NCBI GenBank assembly: GCA_942493375.1
Contig: OW818698.1
Location: forward strand, 8,060,001 to 8,124,000
Direction: 5' to 3'
Source: G942493375 sp942493375
Lineage (GTDB): Bacteria; Armatimonadota; UBA5829
Length of the DNA: 64,000 nucleotides
Shown here: positions 25,870-34,405 of the stretch, in pieces
Layout of the letters: each line of letters starts with the position of its first letter
Numbering within the stretch: position 1 is the first letter of the stretch
The notes under the pieces: generated by a model
Told to the model about the DNA's origin: nothing
The model's database searches: none
The model's input: only the letters and a program-made list of their open reading frames with translations
Program-made: the position numbers and the translations under genes

Positions 25870-27354
25870 TTAATCTCCAGCCTTCTTGTAATTCACCATC
25901 AAAATATTGTAGTCAGTAAAGTTCACTACACCGTCACCATTCAAGTCAGCACAGTTAGTTGTAACTAATGGTTTCTTGTACTGCTGCATCAACAGATTGT
26001 AGTCGGTAAAGTCAATCTTGTTGCTGCCATTAACGTCTCCATTAATGAAAGTATATGCCTCTGCGCTGGATGGCTTATTCACCATCCCTAAAAACGCATC
26101 ATCATTGGGCATAGTAATCACATACGGGTGGTTAGGCACATCCTTAACGACATAATTCAGCCAATGCGAAGGCTTTATTGCCACCGTGTATTTTCCCGGA
26201 ACTACATCAGGCACAGTGAACTTTCCTTGTCCTGCAGTCGTGCCAACCAACGTTGTATCTACTACACGTACGGCATTGGTATCCACATTGGTTACAGTAA
26301 GTTTTACCGGTATACCTGTAGTATCAGCGGTGAAGTTACCGAGAGTTATCTCTCCGCTTGCTTCATATACAATATCCCAATACGATATTTTCTGGCTTAC
26401 GGATGACACCCAGAGTCCTGTCCCATCATCATTGATTCCTATGCCATAGAGAGCCCCCAGAGGAGTGTCGGTTGAATCCTTGAGTTGCAGGTCCCCTTTC
26501 CCATCCGGAAGCAATGCCCATGTTGAACCCGATTTCTTGTAAATATAGAGATGACCATTATCAGCAACCGCATAGATCGTGTTACCATATCTGGCAGCTT
26601 GATAAAGATTAATAGTAGGCACATTCATACCCGCTACGGTGAATATTTTGGTAGGTTCAACGGTTCCATTATCGTTCACTTCCCATACGTTCCCATTGGC
26701 ATCTGCCACATACAGATAACCAGTGCTACCATCGAAATAATGGCTAAGACCTCTAATACGAGAAGCTTCGGGTATAGTTACGGGAGTACTCCATACAGCT
26801 GACATAGTATCCACAGAATACTTTCGGATCGGATTCTTGGCACTAGTTCCCCTGTAATCATTGGAGTAGATGTATGTTCCATCAGTTGCCATAGCTTCAA
26901 GGCTGCCTGCATCAAAACTCACTACAGTATCAGTTGGCCACGAATTTGCATCCAATCTGATAACGCTGTAATTACCGGTGGCAGCAGCAGAGAAACCGCA
27001 ATAGACAAAATCACCAGCACGCACAGCAGCTTTCGCTCCAGCAAATGCAGGTATTGCAGTACCTACACCATTGACCGGAACAGAAGGATAGGCAGGAAAA
27101 GCAAATAGCCTCACGTTACCCGCTTTATCGTATTCGAGGGCACCAGCCTCATTGTGGCCAGTGTAGTACAAGTTGTCGAATACGCTGCCATAATAGACAT
27201 TACCACCTCGAAAATATGGATCACCCAACAATGGCGAAGTGGCCATCCAAACCGGAGCATCAGAAATCCCTGTTGCTGCAAAAGTCATCCCCCAGCAACA
27301 GATCAACAGAAGCAAACAAAACACAATCGAAGTTTTTGACTTGTAGCTCATCAT
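25870..27354 (-). CDS. Secreted beta-propeller-like protein with IKPSHW domain and type I dockerin
   Basis: The 494-residue product has a signal peptide (IVFCLLLLICCWGMTFA). Residues about 30-330 show repeated blade-like strands (GNVYYGSVFDNLYYTG, YLYVADANGNVWEVND, NTIYAVADNGHLYIYK), suggesting a propeller. An IKPSHW domain (about 345-425) and a dockerin (about 433-494) follow; the dockerin is almost identical to that of the gene at 23566. The annotated start is one of two adjacent ATGs (27354/27351) behind AAAGGA; a longer frame to 27507 has no signal-like start. Function is unknown. Confidence 0.75.
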   Translation of the reverse strand: MMSYKSKTSIVFCLLLLICCWGMTFAATGISDAPVWMATSPLLGDPYFRGGNVYYGSVFDNLYYTGHNEAGALEYDKAGNVRLFAFPAYPSVPVNGVGTAIPAFAGAKAAVRAGDFVYCGFSAAATGNYSVIRLDANSWPTDTVVSFDAGSLEAMATDGTYIYSNDYRGTSAKNPIRKYSVDTMSAVWSTPVTIPEASRIRGLSHYFDGSTGYLYVADANGNVWEVNDNGTVEPTKIFTVAGMNVPTINLYQAARYGNTIYAVADNGHLYIYKKSGSTWALLPDGKGDLQLKDSTDTPLGALYGIGINDDGTGLWVSSVSQKISYWDIVYEASGEITLGNFTADTTGIPVKLTVTNVDTNAVRVVDTTLVGTTAGQGKFTVPDVVPGKYTVAIKPSHWLNYVVKDVPNHPYVITMPNDDAFLGMVNKPSSAEAYTFINGDVNGSNKIDFTDYNLLMQQYKKPLVTTNCADLNGDGVVNFTDYNILMVNYKKAGD

Positions 27355-27685
27355 CCTCATCCTTTCAATATCGTTTGTCCACTGCATCGACCAGAGATTT
27401 ACAACACATTTCAAGCAAAGAACGCACACATAAAAGCACAAAGAAACTCTCAACACACGCAGTATAAAGCTATTACAACCTCTATACACACGAAATATAG
27501 CCAGCATACATACATATAAGAACGTCTACAAAAATCTATTACAGCATAATCTATGCCAAACAGCCCTATATTTCGCTATTTTTAGAATATTAAGGATGTT
27601 TTTCCTGTATCCAGGCAAGCATACAAACCACCATGATTTAAACACAATCAGTATGCTTGTATGATAACTAAACGAACAGAGGAGA
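27355..27685. other. AT-rich intergenic region with a long-loop inverted repeat
   Basis: Between the dockerin gene and the chromate-transporter genes, CAAGCATAC (about 27616) is repeated inverted as GTATGCTTG (about 27652). No gene is seen in the 331 bases. Confidence 0.5.
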
Positions 27686-28240
27686 CTATAGACTGAAGTA
27701 ATGAAGAAGTAATCCCAGCAGCGCTGCTGCCAGAATCAGGATAGCGGGGTTTACTTTGTAGCGAATTATTGCGACCAGCGCGATGACACAGATCACAATG
27801 TCATATATTGATCGAATTGCATCTTTACCTATCGTCCAGGAAGCTGCAATCAACGCTCCCACAACAACCGGAACCAGCAAATCCATCACATTGCGTGCAA
27901 CTTTCTTATTCCGCAGGGTCTCATAACCCCGGGAAATAAACACCATTGCAATGCTCCCGGGTAGGAAAAGTGCAATTGTAGCTGATAAGGCCCCAAGGAT
28001 ACCGGAAATCTTGTAACCGGCAAATGTAGCCAATATCGCAATCGGACCAGGGGTAAGTTGGCTTATAGCTGTCCCATCGATAAACTCCTGCTGGGTAAGC
28101 CAGTGCAGGTTCGTCACCAGTTCCCGGTGCATAACGGGAATAACAACGTATCCTCCACCAAAGAACACCAGTCCTATTTTCAAGAACACCCAGGTTGCAG
28201 GTAGAAGCAATGGAGTATAAAGCCAGCTATACGTTTTCAT
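27686..28240 (-). CDS. Chromate transporter, half-size CHR protein (downstream half)
   Basis: The 184-residue membrane protein has the CHR-family signature FFGGGYVVIPVMHRELV and QLTPGPIAILATFAGYKI, plus several hydrophobic helices. Short-chain CHR proteins are encoded as adjacent pairs that assemble into one transporter; characterised ChrA exports chromate. Its start overlaps the upstream half by 14 bases, which implies translational coupling. The substrate here is inferred only. Confidence 0.85.
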   Translation of the reverse strand: MKTYSWLYTPLLLPATWVFLKIGLVFFGGGYVVIPVMHRELVTNLHWLTQQEFIDGTAISQLTPGPIAILATFAGYKISGILGALSATIALFLPGSIAMVFISRGYETLRNKKVARNVMDLLVPVVVGALIAASWTIGKDAIRSIYDIVICVIALVAIIRYKVNPAILILAAALLGLLLHYFSL

Positions 28241-28817
28241 TGCTTGCCGCCTTTTTGATCCATCTGAGCTTCACAAGTGCATATGCAGCAGCCCCAAGCA
28301 GGACAAATACTATCTGGACTTTCAGAACACCGACCAGCAGGACAGCTGCAACCAGTAATATAATAGACTCCGGGGACTTCACCTTGGGTTTTCCCATCTG
28401 ATATGCCGCTGAAAGAATTATGGCAACTACAACAGGAGCAATTCCCTTGAGAGCATACTGGAACGATTGTACATTATGAAATCTGGTATAAAGCGCCGTT
28501 AGGGCAATCACCAGCACAATAGAAGGAGCAAGGAATGTAGTCGCTGCTACGATGGCTCCTTTGAGTCCACGTATTCTGTATCCAACAAATATGGTAATGT
28601 TTACCGCAAACGCACCCATTACCTGGCCCAGTGCAACCCCATGTGTATACTCATCAAGGTCCATCCATTTACGTTTGGTAACAACATAGTCCTGTATCAA
28701 GGCAACAATAGCCATACCACCACCGAAACCTATTGTACCGATGATGATAAAGACTTTAGCCAATTCGAGCAGGCTGACTCTTGGGGTAAGTTGAGATGAG
28801 GAACTTTCAGATCCCAT
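28227..28817 (-). CDS. Chromate transporter, half-size CHR protein (upstream half)
   Basis: This 196-residue partner has the matching motif IGFGGGMAIVALIQDYVV and VALGQVMGAFAVNITIFVGYRI. It is predicted to have about five or six helices. GGAG precedes the ATG. It follows purA on the same strand behind a terminator, so it probably has its own promoter. Confidence 0.85.
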   Translation of the reverse strand: MGSESSSSQLTPRVSLLELAKVFIIIGTIGFGGGMAIVALIQDYVVTKRKWMDLDEYTHGVALGQVMGAFAVNITIFVGYRIRGLKGAIVAATTFLAPSIVLVIALTALYTRFHNVQSFQYALKGIAPVVVAIILSAAYQMGKPKVKSPESIILLVAAVLLVGVLKVQIVFVLLGAAAYALVKLRWIKKAASNENV

Positions 28818-28832
28818 GTGGGCTCCGTGTTG

Positions 28833-28864
28833 GAAAAATACCAGCCCCTTGTGAAAGGGGCTGG
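28833..28864 (-). terminator. Rho-independent terminator of purA
   Basis: CCAGCCCCTT and AAGGGGCTGG form a perfect 10-bp stem with a four-base loop. On the minus strand it is followed by TATTTTTCC, just after the purA stop. Confidence 0.85.
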
Positions 28865-28872
28865 ATTGTTTA

Positions 28873-30165
28873 CTACATAGCCATCATATCGGGGTCGAGT
28901 ATAATGGTCTGCGAACGCTTGCGTCCGACTCCAGCCAGACATATCGGAGTCTCAGTCACTTCAGCTATCCGTGCCAGATACTGCCTGGCGTTGAGCGGAA
29001 GATCATCGAAAGCCATAACTTCGGTAATCTCTTCGCTCCAACCAGGAAGCTCTTCGAACACAGGTTTAGCATCCTTCAAGATCTCAACATCAGTAGGGAA
29101 GTCCTTGGTCAGTACACCATTAATATCATACTGAGTGCAGACTTTCAGGGTCTTAAATCCTGAGAGCACGTCCAATAAAGTTACAGCCAAACATGAAGCA
29201 GCATTGATCCTGGTAGCAAATCGCAAAGCAACAAGGTCCAGCCAGCCGCATCTGCGCGGTCGTCCGGTAGTAGTGCCGTACTCTTTGCCCCTCTCGCGGA
29301 TGCGGGAAGCAGTATCATCAAAGAGCTCGGTTGGGAACGGTCCCTCCCCTACTCTTGTGCTGTATGCCTTAGCTACACCAATAACCCGATCGATCATCGT
29401 CGGTCCGACACCGGTCCCGATGGTTGCCCCACCAGCCACACAGTGTGAACTCGTAGCATACGGATATGTGCCATGGTCAATATCCAGCAGAGAACCATGA
29501 GCTCCTTCGAACACTATATTGGCGCATTCCCTGGAAGCTTCGAACAGGATCGTCTCTGTCGCTCCAACATATGGACGGATCTTCTCAGCATAAACACTAT
29601 ATTCATTATATATAGCATCTTCATCGATGGGTTCCTGTCCAAAGACCTTGGTAATGATCTCGTTTTTCATCTTCACGCACTGGCTGAGACGTTTACGGAA
29701 CCTTACAGGATCAATAAACTCAGCTATGCGTATGCCGGTCCTGGACATCTTGTCTGCATAACAGGGTCCTATACCTCTGCCGGTTGTCCCTATCTTACCG
29801 TCACCCTTGAAGCTCTCTTCCAGCCCGTCCAACAATTTGTGGTAGGGCATCAGAACATGGGCATTGCCGCTGATCTTAATCTTATCAGCAGTAATTCCGC
29901 GTTCCTTGAGTCCTTCGAGCTCCCCTGTAAACACTGCAGGGTCCAAAACTACCCCATCAGTAACAATAGCCGTTACACCCTCATTGAGGACGCCAACCGG
30001 GACAGTGTGGAATTTAAATATTTCTTCTCCCACAACCACGGTATGACCGGCGTTATTTCCACCATTATATCTAACTACGTAGTCAGCCTCCTGAGCGAGA
30101 TAGTCGACCACTTTACCCTTGGCCTCATCTCCCCACTGCAAACCGATTACAACTACATTTGCCAT
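28873..30165 (-). CDS. purA: Adenylosuccinate synthetase
   Basis: The 430-residue protein joins IMP and aspartate with GTP in the first committed step of AMP synthesis. GLQWGDEAKGK at the N-terminus is the family P-loop with the catalytic Asp. NAGHTVV carries the catalytic His, and GRGIGPCYADK and an IGVAKAYSTRVGEGPFPTE block are standard. The length matches the family (about 430). ATG 30165 lies after AGAGGTG; a TTG two codons upstream is less likely. It is the clearest housekeeping gene in the window. Confidence 0.97.
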   Translation of the reverse strand: MANVVVIGLQWGDEAKGKVVDYLAQEADYVVRYNGGNNAGHTVVVGEEIFKFHTVPVGVLNEGVTAIVTDGVVLDPAVFTGELEGLKERGITADKIKISGNAHVLMPYHKLLDGLEESFKGDGKIGTTGRGIGPCYADKMSRTGIRIAEFIDPVRFRKRLSQCVKMKNEIITKVFGQEPIDEDAIYNEYSVYAEKIRPYVGATETILFEASRECANIVFEGAHGSLLDIDHGTYPYATSSHCVAGGATIGTGVGPTMIDRVIGVAKAYSTRVGEGPFPTELFDDTASRIRERGKEYGTTTGRPRRCGWLDLVALRFATRINAASCLAVTLLDVLSGFKTLKVCTQYDINGVLTKDFPTDVEILKDAKPVFEELPGWSEEITEVMAFDDLPLNARQYLARIAEVTETPICLAGVGRKRSQTIILDPDMMAM

Positions 30166-30296
30166 CAGCAATCACCTCTGGAATTCCACAAAACAACCCC
30201 TCCAGCGTACCCGAATTCAGGGCTTCATGTCAAACTGAACACCAATAACTCGTCATCCTGAGTGAAACGCACTCGTCACCTGAGTGAAATGCAGTT

Positions 30297-30370
30297 GTCA
30301 TCCTGAGTGAAACGAAGGATCTGCTTGTTTTGCTGCGAAAAGCAGATCCTTCGTTTCACTCAGGATGACA
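30297..30370. repeat. 'TCATCCTGAG' inverted repeat, copy 2
   Basis: Arms of about 32 bases (left TGTCATCCTGAGTGAAACGA, then AGGATCTGCT; right the complement) flank a short loop. This variant has TGAAAC where other copies have GGAAC, with the matching change in the other arm. Confidence 0.88.
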
Positions 30371-30414
30371 GGACATCAATTTTCTTCAATATACTGCATT
30401 TTCACTCATATATA

Positions 30415-30443
30415 ATGACAATTTCCGCCAGGTATTGTATAAT
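30415..30443 (+). promoter_or_regulatory. Sigma-70 promoter of the URO-D/aldolase operon
   Basis: ATGACA (5 of 6 matches to the -35 box) at 30415-30420, a 17-base spacer, and a perfect TATAAT at 30438-30443. The ribosome site AGAGGTG begins about 28 bases further on. Confidence 0.75.
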
Positions 30444-30486
30444 CTGCTTGGTAATACGCATTGCTTTTTGCAGAGGTGTAATCAAA

Positions 30487-31614
30487 ATGATGCTTGGTGA
30501 GAATGCACAACTTGGCCTTGACACCATACTCCGAAAAGAAACCAGGGGTATACCATCATGGTTACTAAATCCAATGGAACACGCTGTCCTTGAAAAATAT
30601 GCAGCAGTGGAACCCGGAGCGTACAAAAAAGACTACGAAAATGTCTACCTCCAGTTCCAGCGCAACATCGGCACGTGTATGCTTGATCAATACATTCCTG
30701 ACAACCCCCTAACCATGGGAGACCAGGGTTATGAAGGAACTGCGCACGGTTCAACTACCGGAGCCGAAGAGATCATCTGTGATGGAATCGTTATAGACTC
30801 CCCGGAAGCTGTCGTTGAGCATATGGAACGATTCGTGTTTCCATCGATTATCCACGCCACCGAAAATTTCGATGAAGCTGCTTACATTAAGGCTATAATC
30901 GATGATCACAACACTGTCCAGGAAAAACTCGGACCCGACATCCTGAAAACCCCATACGGATTCACAACATTCCCTTGTCTATATTATGGTTCATATGGTT
31001 ATGTCCACTACTTCTGTGCGTTTGCACTCTATCCGGAAGTTATGGAGAAACATTTTTCACTGCAGGCAGACTATGCAACTAAAGCCAACACAGCTTGTGT
31101 GAAAGCACAAAAGCTTGCAGATATGCCGTTAGTCTGGAGACTTGACCACGATATGGCGGATTCCCGTGGGACTCTGGTCAATATAAAAGCTCTGGATAAA
31201 ATCTGGTTCCCTCACTTTACCCGATGCGTAAAACCACTTACAGACTCCGATATATTGGCAATCTGGCACTGTGATGGCAACCTGATGGAAATGGTCCCGC
31301 GCCTTTTAGATGCCGGATTAAAGGGCTTTCAGGGCTTCCAATATGAAGATGGTATGGATTACAAACAAATATGCGATATGAAAACTAGTGAGGGTGAGGA
31401 ACTATTTATTATCGGTGGAGTCAGTGTAACACGGACGCTTCCGTTCGGCACCCCGGATGATGTCAAAAAAGAAATGGAATTCCTGGTCGAATACGGACCC
31501 AAACAAGGTCTAGCACTCGGTGGGAGCAGTTCCATCACTCCGGGAGTCCCGGAACAAAACATGTCAACATTTATCGAAGGATTACAATACTACCGAACCC
31601 ACGGTAGAAGCTAA
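30487..31614 (+). CDS. Uroporphyrinogen decarboxylase-family protein (non-heme type)
   Basis: The 375-residue product has the URO-D barrel features 'WHCDGNLMEMVPRLLDAGL' and GFQGFQYEDGMDYKQI, and IIGGVSVTRTLPFGTPDDV near the end. Members outside heme synthesis often act as methyltransferases or have unknown roles. The key N-terminal arginine motif of true HemE was not seen, so heme synthesis is unlikely. ATG 30487 (or the adjacent 30490) follows AGAGGTG; the longer frame runs back through an inverted repeat. It is followed after 12 bases by an aldolase gene, and the pair probably forms an operon. Confidence 0.75.
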   Translation: MMLGENAQLGLDTILRKETRGIPSWLLNPMEHAVLEKYAAVEPGAYKKDYENVYLQFQRNIGTCMLDQYIPDNPLTMGDQGYEGTAHGSTTGAEEIICDGIVIDSPEAVVEHMERFVFPSIIHATENFDEAAYIKAIIDDHNTVQEKLGPDILKTPYGFTTFPCLYYGSYGYVHYFCAFALYPEVMEKHFSLQADYATKANTACVKAQKLADMPLVWRLDHDMADSRGTLVNIKALDKIWFPHFTRCVKPLTDSDILAIWHCDGNLMEMVPRLLDAGLKGFQGFQYEDGMDYKQICDMKTSEGEELFIIGGVSVTRTLPFGTPDDVKKEMEFLVEYGPKQGLALGGSSSITPGVPEQNMSTFIEGLQYYRTHGRS

Positions 31615-31626
31615 AGGAGCTTCGCA

Positions 31627-32439
31627 ATGAACGGAACTACAATGAGAATGAACAGGTTATTCTCTGGAAAGAATGCAGTTATTGTTGCAATCGACCATGG
31701 AGAATTCGACGGCCCTATCGAGGGTATGGTGGACCTGCCAAAAGTTGCTGAAAACATATATAGTGGAGTCTCCGGAATTCTCGTCTCTCCGGGAATGCTC
31801 AGACACTGCAATAAAGCTCTGGATTTCAAGGGGGCGCCAATGTCCGTCGTCAGATGCAACTGGAGCAGCGTATACGCATTTCAGTGGAACTATAACGACG
31901 CAAACACCGTGCAGGCATACAGTATAGCCGATGCAGTTGCTCAGGGAGCCGATATTGCGCTGGTCTCTCTTACATTAAAAACCGGCAGCGAACAGCGGGA
32001 TGCAGCCAATGTAGAACTCTTCTGCAGAATGGCCAATGAAGCCCATCACCTGGGGATTCCGGTAATCGGAGAAGTCTTCCCAACCCATTGCAACCAGATA
32101 ACCCGAGAGGAAATGCACCACCAGATCATGAACGGATGCAGAATCATCGCTGAACTGGGCGCTGACCTGGTAAAAACTTTCCACACACACAATTTCACCG
32201 AAGTAGCCGAAGGCTGCCCGGTTCCGATCCTGTGCCTTGGTGCAGAAAAAATGTCGACACAACTGCAAGCCCTGGAACTCGCACAAAAAATCGTTACCGA
32301 TGGAGGCAAGGGTGTTGTATACGGCAGAAACGCCATACAAGTCCCCAATCCAGTCAACTTCCAGAAAGCACTCTGTGAAGTAGTCCAGGAAGGCGCCACC
32401 GCCGCCGACGCAGCCGCCAAATACGCCCTGCAGGACTAA
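31627..32439 (+). CDS. Class I aldolase of the DeoC/LacD/FbaB-LsrF type
   Basis: This 270-residue TIM-barrel protein has VIVAIDHGEFDGP near its start, the Schiff-base strand ADLVKTFHT with a candidate catalytic Lys, and the phosphate-binding end GGKGVVYGRNAIQ. These fit the FbaB/LsrF-like branch of class I aldolases, which act on phosphorylated keto sugars. It follows the URO-D gene by 12 bases with AAAGGAG overlapping the preceding stop region. The substrate is unknown. Confidence 0.82.
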   Translation: MNGTTMRMNRLFSGKNAVIVAIDHGEFDGPIEGMVDLPKVAENIYSGVSGILVSPGMLRHCNKALDFKGAPMSVVRCNWSSVYAFQWNYNDANTVQAYSIADAVAQGADIALVSLTLKTGSEQRDAANVELFCRMANEAHHLGIPVIGEVFPTHCNQITREEMHHQIMNGCRIIAELGADLVKTFHTHNFTEVAEGCPVPILCLGAEKMSTQLQALELAQKIVTDGGKGVVYGRNAIQVPNPVNFQKALCEVVQEGATAADAAAKYALQD

Positions 32440-32835
32440 ACACTAGAATACGACAATAAGAAAATACGTATACGACTCTTAACACTGTCATCCTGAGGCA
32501 CGAAGGATCTGCTTTACCATAACAAGTATTGTTCTAAAAAAGCAGATCCTTCATTGCATGCAGGATGACAATCTCCCCAGTCACCCAGTCACCCCCTCCC
32601 CAAGTCTTCCCTTCTCCGCGCCTTCCGCATCTCCGCGTGAAATCCCTTCAGTCTCCCCGTCCCCCAATCTCCCACTCCCCAAGTCTCCCCCTCTCCCCTT
32701 CTCCGCGCCCTCCGCATCTCCGCGTGAAATCCCTTCCTGAAGCCTGAAGCCCGAAGTCTGAAGTCTCTCTTCTGGACTAATTCACCTTATTACATATACA
32801 CTATTACTATTCGTGCTCAACAGGGAGGTCATCTC
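32440..32835. other. Repeat-rich intergenic region
   Basis: The 396 bases hold an inverted repeat (32486-32570) and a C-rich stretch with two copies of CTCCGCGCCTTCCGCATCTC-type units (about 32611-32649 and 32699-32734). The short frames running through it are low-complexity and not genes. Confidence 0.65.
32486..32570. repeat. 'TCATCCTGAGG' inverted repeat, copy 3
   Basis: The left arm TGTCATCCTGAGGCACGAAG pairs less perfectly with the right arm, which ends TTCATTGCATGCAGGATGACA. The loop is longer than in other copies (about 30 bases), so this copy appears to be decaying. Confidence 0.82.
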
Positions 32836-33588
32836 TTGTTCTTTGACTGTGAATGCATTCTGGGAAAGCCACCGCTTCCTATGACAGATATAAACCCGGA
32901 TTTACCGGATCTGCTTAATCAAATGGCTAAGTTACATATAGATAAAGCGCTGGTCCGCAGCCGTGTCTGTTTGTCGGATTCCGCAGAGCTGGGCAACCAG
33001 GTCCTTCTGAAAGAGATTGATGGACACGACAACCTAATCCCGGCGTTCTTTGTAACCAATGATGGCCTGCATGGTGAGTGGAAACCGGATGCAATGGTAG
33101 ACTCCCTGCTCTCGTCCGGCGCAAAAGCCGCCTGGGTGCAGGACCCTTACGGTGGAATACCATATATCCTGGAAACATGGTGTGCAGGGGAGATGCTGGA
33201 TGCCCTTCAGCAGCACAAAGTCCCTCTTTTGCTGAATGCATCCCAGATGTCGCCGGGGATTCTTCATGATTTACTGACGGATTTCCCAAACCTCCCGGTC
33301 ATACTTTTGCAAGTGCCAAGGATGGGCCGTATACCTCATGTATATAGACTGATGCAACTACACAGCAATCTGAATATATGTGTAGGAGCGAGTTATGGCG
33401 TTCATCTGGGAATCGAAGATTTGGTGAATCACTTCGGGAGTTCAAGACTGCTGTTCGGTTCCGGATATCCAGTTCCGGAAGGCGGCATGCCTGTCACAAT
33501 GCTGATGTATGCACAGATTTCAGATGCAGATAAAGCAGCCATTGCCTCGGGTAACTTAGAACGACTGATCTCGGAGGTGCTGGTATGA
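32836..33588 (+). CDS. Amidohydrolase-fold protein lacking metal ligands (probable pseudoenzyme)
   Basis: The 250-residue product aligns by eye with its neighbour at 33585. The positions of the metal-binding residues have changed: FFDCECILG replaces IDAHAHIG, LLLNASQ replaces VLAHTWG, VILLQVP replaces WILAHGG, and LFGSGYP replaces LWGTDIT. All expected His and Asp ligands are thus lost, so it is probably a non-catalytic partner or regulator. TTG 32836 is supported by GGGAGGT eight bases upstream. Its stop overlaps the next gene by four bases (ATGA), showing tight coupling. Confidence 0.7.
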   Translation: MFFDCECILGKPPLPMTDINPDLPDLLNQMAKLHIDKALVRSRVCLSDSAELGNQVLLKEIDGHDNLIPAFFVTNDGLHGEWKPDAMVDSLLSSGAKAAWVQDPYGGIPYILETWCAGEMLDALQQHKVPLLLNASQMSPGILHDLLTDFPNLPVILLQVPRMGRIPHVYRLMQLHSNLNICVGASYGVHLGIEDLVNHFGSSRLLFGSGYPVPEGGMPVTMLMYAQISDADKAAIASGNLERLISEVLV

Positions 33589-34379
33589 CCGATCTTGAAC
33601 TACGCGAACTCGTATTCAACGGTCAGCCGTTGACAGACATCAAACTAATAGACGCCCACGCCCATATCGGACCATACAAAGAGTTCCGTATGCTGGAATA
33701 CACCGCAGAAAGCATACTACGGGGAATGGACAAGCTGGGTGTGGAGATGTCATGCATAAGTTCCATCCCTGGATGTATTGGGAGTCTGTATCAGGAATGG
33801 AATTCTGAAATCATTAAAGCAGTAAAACAATGGCCGGGCAGATTTTTCGGCTATATGTCCGTCAATCCTCTTTCTCCTACGGATGCTTTCACGGAGCTTA
33901 AGCGATGTTACGATCAGGGCATACGAGGGATCAAAGTCCACAGCTCTATGGGAATTCCTTACGATGATCCATCATACAAAATGATCTGGGAATTTGCAGA
34001 GAGATATTCTTTGCCGGTGCTGGCTCATACATGGGGACTCGATGGAATAGCTCAGCTGACCCCATTATTCACCCGGTACCCAAGCGTCACCTGGATACTT
34101 GCTCACGGTGGATCAGAAGACCGTGAGGCCTATATTCATGCTGCATTTGCCAGCAGAAACGTTTATGTCGATACCGTGCTGTCTGCAGGACCTAGAGGAT
34201 TGACTGAGTATTTCATGAAAAGCGGTCTTTCTGACAGACTGCTGTGGGGCACTGACATTACATTCATGAATGCTCCCCACCAGTTGGGGAAGATCATCTT
34301 TGCAGACATAACCATAGAACAAAAACTAAAAATTCTGGGAGAAAACGCTATTAAGGCGTTAAAGTTGAAGATCAAATAA
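33585..34379 (+). CDS. Amidohydrolase (amidohydrolase_2 family) metal-dependent hydrolase
   Basis: The 264-residue TIM-barrel protein keeps the full metal set: IDAHAHIGP near residue 25, VLAHTWG, WILAHGGS and LLWGTDITF. This family hydrolyses or decarboxylates small cyclic or acidic substrates, often lactones and carboxylates. It overlaps the upstream pseudoenzyme by four bases and is followed after about 25 bases by a secreted DUF4838 gene, giving an operon. The substrate is unknown. Confidence 0.8.
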   Translation: MTDLELRELVFNGQPLTDIKLIDAHAHIGPYKEFRMLEYTAESILRGMDKLGVEMSCISSIPGCIGSLYQEWNSEIIKAVKQWPGRFFGYMSVNPLSPTDAFTELKRCYDQGIRGIKVHSSMGIPYDDPSYKMIWEFAERYSLPVLAHTWGLDGIAQLTPLFTRYPSVTWILAHGGSEDREAYIHAAFASRNVYVDTVLSAGPRGLTEYFMKSGLSDRLLWGTDITFMNAPHQLGKIIFADITIEQKLKILGENAIKALKLKIK

Positions 34380-34405
34380 ATTAGAGATGCATGGAGCACG
34401 ACTCA

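Larger units (their letters stand above)
30166..30486. other. Divergent intergenic region with repeats and promoter
   Basis: This 321-base space holds two extra left-arm fragments of the 'TCATCCTGAG' repeat (about 30251 and 30274), the full inverted repeat (30297-30370) and a promoter for the URO-D gene. Confidence 0.6.

Noticed and set aside
30307..30486. N-terminal extension of the URO-D protein to 435 residues
   Set aside because: It would be read through an inverted repeat and the promoter, and the proposed start has an AGAGGTG site.
30487..31614. HemE (heme synthesis) assignment for the URO-D genes
   Set aside because: Classical HemE signatures are not visible, no other heme genes are near, and the genes sit beside an aldolase or surface-enzyme genes.
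32558..32747. Two Pro/Ser-rich frames of 60 codons
   Set aside because: They run through C-rich tandem intergenic repeats, so their residues are an artefact of repeat composition.
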